Shown here one piece after another: positions 10,260 through 20,932 of a stretch of DNA of 64,000 nt (the first letter of the stretch is position 1; each line of letters begins with the position of its first letter). The stretch is from Eragrostis nindensis (taxonomy: Eukaryota; Streptophyta; Magnoliopsida; Poales; Poaceae). Below the pieces are notes generated by a model that did not search any database, was not told where the DNA came from, and saw nothing but the letters and a program-made list of their open reading frames with translations. The DNA is taken from contig JAAXCT010000426.1 of the NCBI GenBank assembly GCA_012490785.1, positions 372,001-436,000 of the forward strand. The letters run 5' to 3'. The position numbers were made by a program, and so were the translations under genes.

Positions 10260-12600
10260 CTTTGTTTCGACATAATATTTGATTTTGTTCCGTATGTAGC
10301 TGCGAACTTGTAACAAGAACAGGTTATGTGTCCCACTGTCCCCTACTCAGTCTGCACCGTGTCATTGTCATTTCGGATCAGATAGCATGCTTTGCGGAAA
10401 CAGAGTAAGCTTATCTCCCAGTGTCTCCTACTCCCGCCGTGTATTCTTCCTTCTTTGGTTTCTTATTTTCTCATCTTCGTCCCTATTCTGCCAATCGTAG
10501 CATTTGAACAAAATACGTTCTATAAAGTGCAGGGGAGTTGCTTCTTAAGGCGAAGAGTTGTACAAAACAGATGTGTGCGCGCGCGTGTGAAGCATCATTT
10601 ATATATGTCACGGTTGGTGTGTTATTAAATTGCATTATCTTCGTGGTAGTATCACTTTTGAGCTCGCATGATAATTCTTAGATAAAGTAGGTAGGACTGT
10701 TTTTTTAAGAAAGAAGGGACCCTTAACAAATTCCATTAATTGAAAAAACAAATCAATAAATCAAAAGAGCCCCTGAAACTTTTGATCGACTTCCTATTGG
10801 ATATATGTGCCCAAGAGACAATACGCCCGTTCCCCGACACTCTCAGCATCGGGTTACCTGGATGGCTGGATGGATCTGCAAGAGCATAGGTTTAGCAGAG
10901 CCATGGTGTCGTCAGACCTAGATGGGCGATGCAGAGACAGAGGACTTTAGGTGGAGATTGTTGGAGTATTGATCAACAAGCTTCTCTCGCTCATCATCAA
11001 CAACACCTTCTTTTTGCTCCAACAACTGCGAGTTCATCTCCAAGGCATCATATGTATTCTCCTCCTCTGTTTCTCGAGAGATGCTCTGTTTTCTCGATCT
11101 GCTCCTTTGCTTACATGGATTGTTGTGCTTCCTGCTGCAACACTGGCGCAAGCTTTAGCATCACACTATGTTTGTTGGACCCAGACGACAGAGCTACACC
11201 GGATTATGTAGCATCCTCACAGTTCGGCCGTCAGCCATGTCAGCCTTGGCTTCCGGCCTTTGCGCGCGTTTGTATGTGAAGTCCCCATGCACTTGGTAAC
11301 CACAACCTCCAACTGATACTAACTGGAACTCGATCAATCTAGGCTATAATAACTATAGCATGATAATTGTACCAACTATTTGGTTCATCAGAAATGGAGT
11401 AAAAGGAAAGGAAAAAAAATTTATGCCGCTTAATGATAGCTCAGTCGTACTGCATTCACCATGTATACAGAACAAATTACATTCGTTCTGGAGTTTAGAC
11501 CTCGACGATGCAAGAATCGTCACACGTGGTCACTAGGGGCACATCAAATCGTCTATAGGGTTCCAAAATGACACAACTCCATTAGCTATTGGTCCCAAGC
11601 CTCTATGCTACTGTGCCCACTGCCCAGGAATGGAGCTTAGTGATGGTCTTAAACTCTATTGTTTCTACAGTGAAATTGCTATTTATTTTTAGAAAATAGA
11701 AATGGTTTTCGGCCTCAGCGTTGCCGCACACAACATCCTTCTTATTACAAAGTTCAGCTAAGATATCAAAGGGAAACCAAATAAACATCACAAGGAGCAA
11801 AGTCTATTATTCAATTTTCACCATGAGAAGCAAATCTCCATAGGGAAGGTCTCCAATGATAGTCTGTTAAGACGTCGCCAGTGAGGGAAACGCAGAGGAG
11901 ATACCAGCAGCAAACGAGCTTGAGAACTAAGAACACAAGGGATATTGCAAATTCGCAACGGCGAGGAGCTCTGCTCTCATCACTGGACTGAGGAACGTTC
12001 CCAGCCATGGTGACCAAAGGTCACCCTCACCAACAGGGAGACCTTACATTCTTCGATGATTACATCTTAAAGACGGCTGGCTTTATAGGTTTGGCGTCAC
12101 ACTAAAAAACTCTTGGACGACAAATCTGATAACAACTCAAGCTAAACAGCTTCCTGTTTATTCTCTACTCGACTACTCTGCTGTTTGCCCTTAGCCACTT
12201 TGTTGCGCCGCGGTGGTCTTGGGCTCACGAGGACGACGCCTGTGCCTGTACGTGTGACTCAAAAAATCATCCACAACATAGGCTGACCATAAACATGTAG
12301 AATCCTTCACTATGAATTCTCCAAGTATCTCTCTCATGAAAAAGGGTCAATCTGGGTATCGTAGCTACTAGCTTATGCCATTCAACAAGCTTTTCTTCTG
12401 CCAATGCCCAGAGAAATTGCTACTAATCATTGTTTGGAGCTTAATTTCATTGGAACTCCGCCGATGACTGTGCCACTGATCCCAAGACTTCTCAGCTAAT
12501 CCTCTACTCAAAAAAATCTTGCAGGCCGCCCAAATGTTGGTGTTCTACTATTGAAAGCAGGGCATTCTAGATCTGTGACGGATGATCCTTCTGATCTTCA
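10260..12600. other. Intergenic; weak open frames only
   Basis: No terminal repeats or recognisable protein domains. About 10420-10650 looks like a weak third copy of the 6020-6390 repeat. A minus-strand frame at 11811-12017 encodes a short peptide with a hydrophobic stretch (FAISLVFLVLKLVCCWYLLC), and another lies at 11603-11800, but nothing ties them into a gene. The last 120 bp flank Copia-1 directly and continue at 22768, giving the pre-insertion sequence. Confidence 0.5.
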
Positions 12601-12605
12601 GGTGT

Positions 12606-14443
12606 TGAAGGACCGAGAAGGCGACCAGAGGGGGGGTGAATGGGAGCCGATAAAAATTCTTGCAAAGAATTCGGCCTATGTCCCAACCCGCCTCAAGAAT
12701 GATCACCAAGATCACACACACACATGAGGAGTGTTGTGCTGACCCTAGGAGTGATCAAAGATGATGTAGGAATACTTGCGGAAGCAAAACAAGCGAACAC
12801 GCACTCCACGAGATGGACCGATGAACATCCAACCGAGACCTTCCACCGGATAGTCCGGTAACCTGTCGGATACTCCGGTGAGGTGTCGGATACTCCGGTC
12901 GGATACCAGGTCCGGATACTCCGGTAGGGTGCCGGATACTCCGGAAGGTATCAGGTCCGGATACTCCGGTAATGTGTCGGATAGTCCGGTCGGGTACCAG
13001 GTCCGGATACTCCGGTACTCGGTCGGATACTCCGATAGGCGGTGAACAGCAAGAACAAAAACGCGCGACCGGTTGCTCCAAAATCCGAAACCCAATCAAA
13101 CGACCTCCAAAAATCACCAAACTTGAACCCTAGGTGCGTGACAAGATTGGGAACCTCATCCAAGTGGATCCATACCAAAAACCCGACCAAATCCCCTCGA
13201 ATTTCAGATCACGTGCAAGAACAAGGGTTTGGTCAAACTTGGACGAAATCCACAAATTCGAGGTGCTCGTGGGGAGATCTTGAACGAGATCACTCAAGGC
13301 ATGTTCCCACACATCCTACCACCGAATCCATCCAAGAAAACCATCCCAAATCGCAGCCAAAAAGGAGATCGAAAAATCACCCGAAAATAGCTCCGAAAAT
13401 GAGGAAAAAGATAAATTCGGGAATAAGATGGGGAGGAAGAACAAGAGCACAAGATTGATTCAAACAAACTTCATCCCATTGATTCAATCACGAAATCCAT
13501 AGGTACAAAGCTAGGGCGCCGCCCTCTTCCTCCCTCTCTTGTTGAAAGTTGAAGATACAAGCTCTCACCTTGTTCCCTCTTCTCTCATCTCTCTCTAGCT
13601 CTCCCCTAGCTAGTCCTATCCCTAGATGCAAATGACTTGGTCCATCAAGGCTCTAGGTGGCCAGCCAACTCCACCTTCCTATATGGGCATTTTCTCTTTC
13701 CCAACTTACCCCTAGGTATTACATACTCCCACCTACCACTAGAGGCAAAATCGTCCAACTCTTTTTCCTTCGCCAGAACGCCATCGGGCCCTTCACGACT
13801 TCGCTTCGTCTCGACGCAACCTTCGCGATGGTGCCATGTACACCACCATGCGCCGCCGCCGGTTTTGAGGCCCAAACCGGGAAACCGTCCGCCCGGCGGT
13901 TTTGAGGCATAAACCGGGAAACCACCTCGATGTCGACGCGTGTCACCTCGTCCCGCGAACCTTGCCGTCAAGTCTTCTCGTCCCAGCCCGTCGGGACCCT
14001 TCACTTGACTCGGCCTCCCGTTCGCCTCTTGACTTGGTCAACCCGCCGTCTTCATCACCTCCACGGTTTTGAGGCCAAACCGCGAAACCCTCCGTGCTAC
14101 TTGTCCGCCACGTGTACGGTGTGGATCACCCTTGACCTCACCCGGCCTCTCGATCGCCTGGACCCAAGCCTCCCGCTTGTTCCTCCCGATCCTCTCGCCG
14201 TTGACCATCAAGTTGACTCCATTGACCTACACATCATTAGACAAGCAAACACATTTCTCCATCTCCTCCATACTTCCCATCACCTTCACCAACTCCGGTT
14301 AGCCATAAACATAATCAATATACATGCTCATGCAAACCTTAAGTTCTCACATTTCAAACTCGAACCCCATGTCAACTCAAACTAAGTCGTTGTCAATTAC
14401 TCATCACATCATGAACAATGGCACATCTCAACATGGTTCCTCA
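12606..14443 (-). repeat. Copia-1 3' LTR
   Basis: 1838 bp, beginning TGAAGGACCGAG and ending GGTTCCTCA on the plus strand (TG to CA in both directions). It contains the CCGGATACTCCGGT array at 12846-13034. It is bounded on the right by the polypurine tract. Confidence 0.95.
12846..13034. repeat. CCGGATAYTCCGGT motif array in Copia-1 3' LTR
   Basis: Nine near-palindromic copies of CGGATACTCCG or CGGATAGTCCG start at about 12847, 12867, 12887, 12913, 12933, 12958, 12978, 13004 and 13024. The steps are 20, 20, 26, 20, 25, 20, 26 and 20 bp. The linkers vary in sequence. The same array occupies 21173-21361 in the other LTR. Confidence 0.9.
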
Positions 14444-14445
14444 AT

Positions 14446-14454
14446 CTCCCCCTT
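14446..14454 (-). other. Copia-1 polypurine tract
   Basis: CTCCCCCTT on the plus strand is AAGGGGGAG on the element strand and lies two bases from the 3' LTR edge, the plus-strand priming position. Confidence 0.85.
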
Positions 14455-15969
14455 GATGAGTACATTGACAACAACACCGATCTCAAGAATCCAAAGTTTG
14501 AAATACGAAAACAAGAAAACTAACTAGATGGTCCAAAACCAAGAAAAATGGAAGCAAATGACCATCAAGTAGCAAAAGATCACAAAAGCCAAGAGTTGGC
14601 AAAGAAAGCGGTACAAAGTCGCAAAGATCCACAAGGACTCAGGAAAAAGTCAGAACAAAAGGGTTTAAAGAAAAACTCCCCCTGAAGTGGTGCAACTTCT
14701 CATGCAATGCGAAATGCGCGGATAATCCGGTACTGGGCCGGATGATCCGGTGGCCGGATAGTCCGGTAGACAACCGGATAGTCCGGTGGGGGGTTTCTGT
14801 CCTGAAAACAAGAAAAGATGCATTTTCGACCAAAACTCCCCCAAAAGCATTTCAAAGGTAGTTTCTCCCTTGATATCTATCTGAGATGCAAACTTATCGA
14901 TATTTCTCCCCCTTTGGCAATGAACTCATCAAGATACAAGAGAGCCAAAAATGCAATGCATGAGGTGGGAATCCTACCAAGCTTCAAAAATCATGTCAAC
15001 AAGCATTTATCATTGCTATGAACAAGCATAGAACCTTGAAGTGTAAAAGCATGAGCTCACAATTGCACGAAGGCCATAATAGAGAGCATCGCACAAAAAC
15101 AAAGAGCTAGACAAGCTAAGCATGAAGATTAAATTGAGCAAGATAGATTCAAATTTGCTATATCATGAAAAGCATGGTCACCACATGTATGATTATCCCT
15201 ATCCAAGGCAAAACCAGCATTAAGTGAATCCATGAAAACTAGCAAGTGTCAATCTCAACTCAAGCAACAAACATTCGGAAAGATGTGTTTTGACAAACGC
15301 TCACATATGCAACAAAGACTCAATTTGATCAAGTGAAGATTGCAAGCTTTTGCTTGTCTTTTATTTTTCATCCTCAAGTAACCTTTTATCCAAGCGGAGG
15401 GTCGCACGACTGGTTACGGCAAACACCCCGAGGCTTCAAGGCACCGTATTAGATTTTTAGCATTTTGCACAAAAGATCAAATTGATTTTATAAATGAAGC
15501 ACAAGAAGCAAATGAGTATGCCTTTTGGCAAAAGGACATTGTCCCCCAAAGTCCCATCATGAGCTAAACATTTGCCAAAGTCCATCCCCCCAAACAATAA
15601 GTTGCCGAAGTCAAGACATTTTCTGAAACTAGCCTTAAAACAAGTCTTGACAAGGATAAAAACAAGCATACACGTGGTGAACAAACATAGGCATGCATAG
15701 ATCATAAGCCTCACAAAAGCCAATTTTCATCTCAAGGTTTAGCTAGCTTGCTCAAATGAAACTATGCCATACTATCTAAAAGAGCCTAAGTTTAAAAGCA
15801 TGCTACTAGCAATCACACATCTTAGCTCAATCATAGCAACAATAAATACAAGGAGACATAAAGGTTGAAGCTTCTTCTAAAGATGCATATTATACATGAT
15901 GCTTATCTTACAATGCAATGCAAATGCGAGAAAAGTAAGATACATATTTACAAAGAAGCCAACTCCCCC
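14455..15969 (-). other. Copia-1 3' non-coding region
   Basis: About 1.5 kb between RNase H and the polypurine tract without a convincing frame; no envelope-like ORF survives. It carries four more CGGAT-TCCGG motifs at about 14717-14788. It also has repeated polypurine-tract-like CTCCCCC blocks near 14684, 14836, 14906 and 15963. Confidence 0.7.
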
Positions 15970-16860
15970 TCAAACAATGCCATAAGGATAGCAAACACCA
16001 AGTTCCCCCCGAAGAAATGCAAAGCGCTCGGCGTCTAGGGGCTTGGTGAGGATATCGGCCAATTGGTTGTGGGTATCAATGTGTGTAAGCTCGATGTCCC
16101 CCTTTGCAACATGATCTCTCAAGAAGTGGTATCTCACCTCTATGTGTTTGACTCTCCCATGTAGGATTGGGTCTTTGGAAGCATATGGCACTAGTGTTGT
16201 CACAAAAAGTGGAACACTCTTGTAGGTTAACCCATAGTCCCTCAAAGTGAAAGTCATCCATAGGATTTGGGATAAGCAACTAGCAGCAGCAACAAACTCA
16301 GCTTCGGTTGTGGATTGGGCTACGCCAGATTGCTTGCGAGAAGACCAACAAACAAGAGAAGACCCAAGAAAATGGCAAGTACCCGAAGTGCTCTTCCGAT
16401 CAACTCGACACCCAGCAAAATCCACATCCGAATAACCACAAAGAGAAAGTGTAGATGATGCAGAGTACCAAATGCCGAATTCAAGGGTGTACTTGAGATA
16501 CCTGAAGATGCGCTTCACCGCTTGACGATGAGACTCTCTTGGTGAAGATTGGAAGCGAGCACAAAGACACACCGCGAAGTGTATGTCGGGCCTTGTCGCC
16601 GTGAGGTACAAGAGGGAGCCGATCATGCTCCGGTACTCCCGCTGGTCCACCGCTTCACCATCAAGATCCGGATCGAGCACGGTGGAAGTGGCCATCGGGG
16701 TCGACATGGGCTTGGCATCCGACATGTCGAACTTCTTCATCAAGTCCTTCGTGTACTTGGCTTGATGAATGAAGGTACCCTGCTTGCATTGCTTGATTTG
16801 AAGACCAAGGAAGTAGGTCAGCTCGCCCATCATGGACATCATGAACTCATTTTCCATCAT
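15970..16860 (-). pseudogene. Copia-1 pol 3' part: RT C-terminus and RNase H, damaged
   Basis: The frame starts directly at the segment that normally follows the RT active site (MSMMGELTYFLGLQIKQ) and runs through SMIGSLLYLTATRPDI into RNase H (GYSDVDFAGC, KSTSGTCHFLG, STTEAEFVAAA, VKHIEVRYHFLRDH, LADILTKPL). Where the family has CDNTSAI this frame reads VTTLVPYA. The normal residues FCDNTSAICF appear in the neighbouring frame (inside 16076-16279), so two compensating small indels have replaced the segment that holds a catalytic aspartate. The fingers and palm of RT, with the YVDD box, are absent upstream. The pol product cannot be functional. Confidence 0.9.
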
Positions 16861-17050
16861 TGCCTCCCCCTCGACAACAGCTGGGGCTTGCTCGACGACG
16901 GCTGGAGCTGGATCGACGGCCGCCGAAGAGGATGTAGATGCTACGGGACCCTTGCTTGAACTGTGGAAGCAGGGACCGGCTCAGGAGCAGGCGAAGTAGT
17001 AGGAAGTAGTGGTTCATCCTCATCTTCACCTGGAGCCGGTAGATCACCGT

Positions 17051-18394
17051 CTACAAAGATGCTCTCTTCCATTTCCCTGTCACTGCACACTCAACAACAC
17101 CACTTGTACAAGGCATAGATTCATCAAAGGTTACATCGCAGGACTCCACGACGGTGTTAGTTTCCAAGTTCAAAACCCTATAAGCATGACCATGTGGGGT
17201 GTAACCAAGAAAAATGCCATCGGAAGATCTTGACTCAAACTTATCCAAATTGCCACGCTTGAGAATAAAGCACTTGCAACCAAAAGCACGCAAATGAGAA
17301 ACACTTGGCTTCCTCCCAAAACGTAGCTCATAAGAAGTCACATTAAGAATTGAGCGCAAGAAAACCCGATTAGAAACATAGCAAGCGGTGCTAATGGCTT
17401 CAGCCCAGAACCGCCTCGGAGTCCTGTGCTCATCAAGCATCGTCCGGGCCATCTCAACAAGGGTTCTGTTCTTTCTTTCAACTATGCCATTTTGCTGAGG
17501 AACACGAGGTGCAGAGAATTGGTGCTCAAGACCATTCTCAAGATAGAAAGCACTGAACGAGGAGTTCTTGAACTCAGTGCCATTATCACTGCGGATAGCT
17601 CGTAGTGCACCAGGGAGTTCCTTGAACAACCTCAAAGCCAAGCTCCGAAAGTGATGAAACACTTCATCCTTGCTCTCAAGAAAGAAGACCCAAGAGTAGC
17701 GAGAAAAATCGTCAACGACCACAAGAACATACCACTTCCCACCAGCTGAACGAACCCGAGCAGGACCAACAGTGTCCATGTGAAGCAATTGCCCAGGCTG
17801 CTCAGTCATCACCAAATTGATTGGTGGATGAGAAGCGGCAACCATTTTGCCATGACGACAAGGTGCACAAACAAGGTTTTTCTCAAATTTGAGCTTAGGC
17901 AATCCTCGGATCAATCCTAGGCCACTTAAGCGACACAACAAGTCAAAACTCATGTGACCCAGTCTCCTATGCCATGTCCAAAGCTTAGAAGAAGGTTGAG
18001 CGAACAAACACTTGTGAGAACCAGAAGAAGAAACAAAAACAGCACGGAAAACTCTGTCAATTCGAGAAATATTGCAAATCAAAGCACCAGTCGAATCAAC
18101 AACGCGAGATGCATTCCTCTTAAAGATCACTTCATTGCCATCATCCAACAACTGAGAAACAGAAAGTAGATTGTACTTGAGATGCTCTACTAGGGCTACT
18201 TCCTTGAGAGTGAATGAGTCATTTACCTTGACAGCGCCAATTGCTTTTACTCTACCCTTTTTGTTGTCCCCGAATGTCACATAGTCAATTTGCTTCACGG
18301 GGGTGAGGCTGGAGAACCATCTAGTATCACCGGTCATATGGCGCGAACAACCGGAGTCCATCAACCACTTGTCCTCCAGGCCTCCATCAGCTAC
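17051..18394 (-). pseudogene. Copia-1 protease and integrase
   Basis: After an in-frame TAG (18394-18396) the frame reads VADGGLEDKW and then the aspartic protease motif DSGCSRHMTG. The pre-integrase HHCC zone (WHRRLGHMSF, CAPCRHGK) and the integrase core follow, with all three acidic residues visible: D in HMDTVGP, D in SDNGTEF and E in IVERKNRT. The C-terminal part includes AFGCKCFILKRG and GIFLGYTPHGHAYRV. The frame is lost near 17060-17090 (after SGVVECAV), and translation in the next frame continues as acidic linker up to the RT deletion at about 16861. Integrase residues look intact, but expression would need the upstream stop and frameshifts to be bypassed. Confidence 0.92.
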
Positions 18395-19484
18395 CTACAT
18401 AGAACGTGAAGAAAAGATCGAGGGCTCAGTGCTGGGGTTAGAGAGATAAGTTTTAGGAATCCAGCACCTAACCACACGACCTGCAGAAGTAAAAACAGTT
18501 CTATGCACTTGATCATTGGAACGCACGGGACGAGTACCACGATAGGGACGACGTGGTCCGTCAAAGCGTCTAGACTCACGCCACGCGTCACGGGGATACA
18601 AGTCATATGAGGGATGACCATATCCACGCTGGGGATGGACACCACGAAAGGGAAAACGTGGGCCATCAAAGCGTCGTGACTCAAATCCTCTGTTTCGTGA
18701 ACCAAAGTCATATGAGCGATGACCAAGTCCACTGTAAGCACGAGAAGGAGTGTGAGGCGGATAGTCAACATAGGAATGATAGACTGCATTCCTAGCTAAC
18801 TCAGCTTGCCTCCTTTCAATTCTCTTCCTTCTAAAGCAAAACTCATCCAAATGACCATCCCTACCACAAAACATGCAAGTAAACACATTCCTGGGTTTTG
18901 GTTTTGGTTGTGTAGGTGGTTTGGATTGTTGCTTTTGTTTCTTGACCTCTCTTGGGTTAAAGGATGGCTTTGGGTTTGATGGGTAGTAGGTGTCGGTGGG
19001 TTTAAGTTTCTCACTCTCATCTTGGAGGTTGGAGCTTGGTACAAACTTACCCACATTTTCACTCTCCTTCTCACACCTCTCATAACCCAAACCCAAGTTG
19101 TATCCTTGAGTTGAACCTTCCTTAACCCTCAGCAAGTCACTCTCAATTCTCTTCTCACTCTCTTGGTTCTTGTGAGGCGAGTGGTGAGGTATTCGACTTC
19201 TTGGGATAGCTTTAGGTTCTCGTTTTGGTGGTGACAAGATCACTCTTCAAAGAGGCACACACAGCACACGGTGGTGGTGTTCCACGAGGACCACTTAGCA
19301 ATTTTGCCTCTAGCTCTTTGACCTTGGACAATTGACTATCCAAGTCATGTGTGAGCTTAGGGCAAGTCTTACAAACACCCAAGAGTAGAGGTCGAGCCTT
19401 GAGCTCCTCTAGCTCTTTCAAAGCACTCTCAAGCTGACTGGCAACTTGAGCATGCACATCCTTCAGAGAGACTAGATCATTCAT
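18395..19484 (-). pseudogene. Copia-1 gag C-terminal coiled coil and second zinc knuckle, frameshifted
   Basis: 19212-19484 encodes a coiled-coil segment (SQLESALKELEELKA, CPKLTHDLDSQLSKVKELEAKL). A frameshift near 19212-19243 moves to the frame holding GLGYERCE, NPKPSFNPRE and a second CCHC knuckle CMFCGRDGHLDEFC. Several arginine-rich RRFDGPR segments follow, with about 13-residue regular content. The frame ends SSRSM then TAG, and the very next codons VADGG are in the same frame as protease. That stop is either a nonsense change from CAG or a programmed readthrough site. The start at 19484 overlaps the upstream stop as ATGA, most likely a frameshift scar inside one original gag-pol frame. 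Confidence 0.8.
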
Positions 19485-20869
19485 GACAACATCACAAGAT
19501 CACACTCTACCACCCTATCCTCATCAACACAAGACTTGAGAAAAGCAAGATCAACATTGGTACTTTCAAGCTCGGACTTTAGCTTACGATTCTTGCGCAC
19601 AGCCTCAACTAACTTCTTATCTTGCTCAAACAAGGCATTACTCAAGTATTCATTTCGAAAGATGAGCTCCTCACGAGTTTGTGATACCTTGCTTGTCTCG
19701 GAGTCGGAGTCGGAGTAGGGATCATCCTTTGCCATGAAGCAGAGCCCGGTGAAGTCGGAAGTCTTCTTTCTGTCCTTTGACTTCTCCGGCTTCTCCATCT
19801 CCTCCTCAGCGCTTGAGATGTCATCGCCCGTAGAGTAGTCGACGTCGCTGAGGGAAGCCACAAGTGCCCTTGCGAACACCTTCGCCATCTTCTTCTTGGT
19901 GTTCTTGCCCTTCTTGGAGAAGTTGTTCTTCTTCTTGGGTTCTTCTTCTTGGCGGTCGGTGTAGTCGAACTTCTTCTTCCGCTTGGGGCAGTCGGCGATG
20001 AAGTGACGAGGATCGCCGCACTCGTAGCAGCCACGGGGATCACCACCTCTCCTATCTCTTCTGTTGTTGAAGGAGCGCTTGAACTTCCTGATCAGCAAGG
20101 CAAGATCCTCCTCCGGAAGGGACTCCACCTGTTCATCTGAAGCTGCAACCAAGGAAGAAAGAGCAAACTTCAAAGTAGATTTGTGAGAGGGGTTAGTCCC
20201 ATAAGATGCATTACCATGAGAGTCAGTCATCAAAGCCATACTAGTGGATGCATTGTGGTTCGGACGTGACTTTCGAGAGAGCTCGTGAGACTTGAGCTTG
20301 CTATAGAGCTGCTCGCAGGTGAGTGTGCCAAAGTCGGGGGATTCCTCCAGAGCGGAGATCTTCACACCCCAAGTGTTCTCATCTAGTGAGTAAAGCAATT
20401 GCTTAGCACGCTCATTGTCAGTGTAAACAAGATCACCACACGCCCTGAGATGACACACTATGGACTCGAATCTAGCAAACGTAGCATCTAGCGACTCGCC
20501 AGGCAGCTGTGCAAAGGTCTGGTACTGCCTGTTGTACGAATCTCTACGCATGGTCTTAACTTGGTTAGTGCCTTCATGATAGGAGCAAAGCGTCTCCCAT
20601 ATGGCATGAGCAGTCTTAAGGTGAGCAATGCGATCGTACTCCTTTCTACCGATGGCGGAAAGCAGGATGTTAACAGCTTTAGAATTGTTATCGAATTGAG
20701 CGATCGCACCTTGCTGCGCCGTCTCCATGTTCTCCGGAATCTCGTAGTCGGTTTGCACAATGGTCCATATCCCAATGCCTTGACTCATGAGATAGGCTTG
20801 AGTGCGAGACTTCCAATAGGGAAAATCTTCCCCATCGAAGACCAAGAGCTTGATCGCACCTTTCTCCAT
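19481..20869 (-). CDS. Copia-1 Gag
   Basis: A 462-residue nucleocapsid precursor. It starts MEKGAIKLLVFDGEDFPYWK (Copia gag N-terminal block) and continues with the UBN2-type gag core (ALEESPDFGTLTCEQLYSKLKSHE, LPEEDLALLIRKF). It has a CCHC zinc knuckle CYECGDPRHFIADC near residues 280-293, then a lysine-rich stretch and a serine/acidic tail. The start ATG is the first after the primer site, about 50 bp downstream. It ends in a TGA that overlaps the next frame. Gag itself looks intact up to that point and might still be made. Confidence 0.92.
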   Translation of the reverse strand: MEKGAIKLLVFDGEDFPYWKSRTQAYLMSQGIGIWTIVQTDYEIPENMETAQQGAIAQFDNNSKAVNILLSAIGRKEYDRIAHLKTAHAIWETLCSYHEGTNQVKTMRRDSYNRQYQTFAQLPGESLDATFARFESIVCHLRACGDLVYTDNERAKQLLYSLDENTWGVKISALEESPDFGTLTCEQLYSKLKSHELSRKSRPNHNASTSMALMTDSHGNASYGTNPSHKSTLKFALSSLVAASDEQVESLPEEDLALLIRKFKRSFNNRRDRRGGDPRGCYECGDPRHFIADCPKRKKKFDYTDRQEEEPKKKNNFSKKGKNTKKKMAKVFARALVASLSDVDYSTGDDISSAEEEMEKPEKSKDRKKTSDFTGLCFMAKDDPYSDSDSETSKVSQTREELIFRNEYLSNALFEQDKKLVEAVRKNRKLKSELESTNVDLAFLKSCVDEDRVVECDLVMLS

Positions 20870-20918
20870 GTCGCCTTCGGATCACAAAGCCGGTTAAGCT
20901 CAACACGTGATCAAACCG

Positions 20919-20930
20919 GCTCTGATACCA
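20919..20930 (-). other. Copia-1 primer-binding site (initiator Met tRNA type)
   Basis: On the element strand TGGTATCAGAGC, two bases after the 5' LTR. It complements the 3' end of plant initiator methionine tRNA, as in most plant Copia elements, and it fixes the element orientation. Confidence 0.93.
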
Positions 20931-20932
20931 AT

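Noticed and set aside
10918..11279. Small gene suggested by overlapping frames on both strands
   Set aside because: Neither strand shows a recognised domain, splice structure or codon signature; kept as intergenic.
12745..13120. Overlapping frames with YPDLVPD/SIRHLTG repeats in the Copia-1 LTRs
   Set aside because: They are translations of the CCGGATACTCCGG array in an LTR; both frames look repetitive for that reason.
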